Of a DNA stretch of 64,000 nucleotides, positions 63,293 to 64,000 are shown in pieces. The notes beneath the pieces are model-generated. The model had not been told where the DNA came from and searched no databases. It saw only the letters and a program-made list of their open reading frames with translations. The translations under genes and the position numbers were made by a program. Positions within the stretch are counted from its first letter, which is position 1. The number at the start of each line of letters is the position of its first letter. The stretch is from an uncultured Sutterella sp. (GTDB taxonomy: Bacteria > Pseudomonadota > Gammaproteobacteria > Burkholderiales > Burkholderiaceae_F): contig CASEFX010000026.1 in assembly GCA_949287305.1 (NCBI GenBank), positions 155,246 to 219,245 on the forward strand, written 5' to 3'.

Positions 63293-64000
63293 AAGCAAAG
63301 AAAGACTCGTCCTCAGTTAGAGAGCGAACCTGAAGTTTCACAGATCGGCGGAGCTCTGGATGAAGTACCTTTTACTATTCCAGAAAAGTGGAAGTGGGTT
63401 CGTGTATCGGATGTAGCTTGTATCAATCCAAAAGTTATAGCCTCCAATTCAAATATTCATGTTTCTTTTATTCCTATGGCAGCTGTATCAGCTGGATATT
63501 TGAATAAAATTTCCTTGGAAGAGGAAAGACCCTGGAATGCAGTAAAAAATGGCTATGCTAAATTCACTAATGGTGATGTTCTTATAGCAAAAATTACTCC
63601 ATGTTTCCAAAATCGCAAGTCAGCTATCGCAAATAACTTAATTTATGGAATTGGATGTGGATCAAGCGAATTTCACATTCTGAGATCAAACGAAAGCGTT
63701 GTAGATAGAAAATATCTTTTCTTATTCGCGAAATCGTCGTGGTTCATATCTTATGGCGTCGAGAATTTCAAGGGGACTGCGGGGCAACAACGCCTAGGAA
63801 CTTTAGAGCTCAAAAATTGTAGATTCCCTCTTCCGCCAATTTTAGAACAACAACGTATCGTTGAGAAAGTTAAAAGACTTTTCGAGCAAATTGATAGAGC
63901 GGAAAAGGCCTACAAAGAATTATCAGGACCTCTCTCAGCACGCTTCCGTCAATTGTGTTTAGAGAAAGCGATACATGGGAAGCTCGTTCCACAGCTAGAG
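63293..64000 (+). pseudogene. hsdS: start-less hsdS fragment, type I restriction specificity half-gene
   Basis: Open frame of 236 codons to the window edge with no start codon; a TAA (63290-63292) precedes it, and an upstream ATG at 63254 in the same frame ends at that TAA. The translation begins in the central HsdS linker (PQLESEPEVSQIG, then VPFTIPEKWKWVRVSDV), runs through one target-recognition domain and its conserved helix (LPPILEQQRIVEKV, LFEQIDRAE), and ends at GKLVPQLE, the same linker again. So exactly one half of an HsdS is present, flanked by copies of the linker. AT-rich. Either a silent cassette for switching DNA methylation specificity or a remnant; the rest of the locus is beyond the window. 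Confidence 0.8.

Noticed and set aside
1..64000. CRISPR arrays, rRNA genes and intact insertion sequences
   Set aside because: None was seen: no regularly spaced repeats, no rRNA-like sequence, and no transposase with terminal inverted repeats.

Overview
The window looks like a chromosomal segment of a GC-rich Gram-negative bacterium. The strongest taxonomic hints are a beta-proteobacterial type trimeric porin, long autotransporter adhesins with an extended signal peptide, and an array of periplasmic flavoprotein reductases with small tetraheme cytochromes. That combination resembles anaerobic or microaerophilic gut Burkholderiales such as the Sutterellaceae; this placement is inference from gene content, not from a marker gene.

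Region 1 (1-6328, minus) is most of a giant autotransporter adhesin, cut by the window edge and split by a one-base frameshift at a G6 run. Region 2 (6329-9358) is gene-poor: one small DNA-binding-like protein, one AT-rich orphan gene, several hairpins and inverted repeats, and a C11 tract before the next operon. Region 3 (9359-33707, plus) is a tightly packed F-type conjugative type IV secretion operon: traA-like, traL, traE, traK, traB, traV, traC, trbI-like, an unknown gene, traU, traW, trbC, an unknown Cys-rich gene, traN, traF, traH, traG. No relaxase (traI), coupling protein (traD) or surface exclusion gene traT is visible. The last third of traG changes abruptly to AT-rich sequence and faces a small convergent membrane protein, a candidate entry-exclusion partner.

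Region 4 (33746-35581) holds three AT-richer accessory genes: the membrane protein, a GIY-YIG-type protein, and a small gene with a G8 run near its start. Region 5 (35631-62040) is a respiratory island: a porin, seven different Tat-exported FAD reductases of the flavocytochrome c/fumarate reductase family, two tetraheme cytochromes, and three complete TtrS/TtrR-like two-component systems, interrupted by a phase-variable autotransporter and diaminopropionate ammonia-lyase. Each sensor kinase has a periplasmic binding-protein-like domain and lies beside a flavoprotein, so the region reads as a set of sensor-plus-reductase cassettes, probably for different organic electron acceptors entering through the porin and supplied with electrons by the cytochromes.

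Region 6 (62179-64000) is a tyrosine recombinase next to a start-less half hsdS gene, the arrangement expected of a silent type I restriction specificity cassette. G/C homopolymer tracts (5496, 9283, 35550, 47454) and the hsdS fragment make phase variation a recurring theme of the window.
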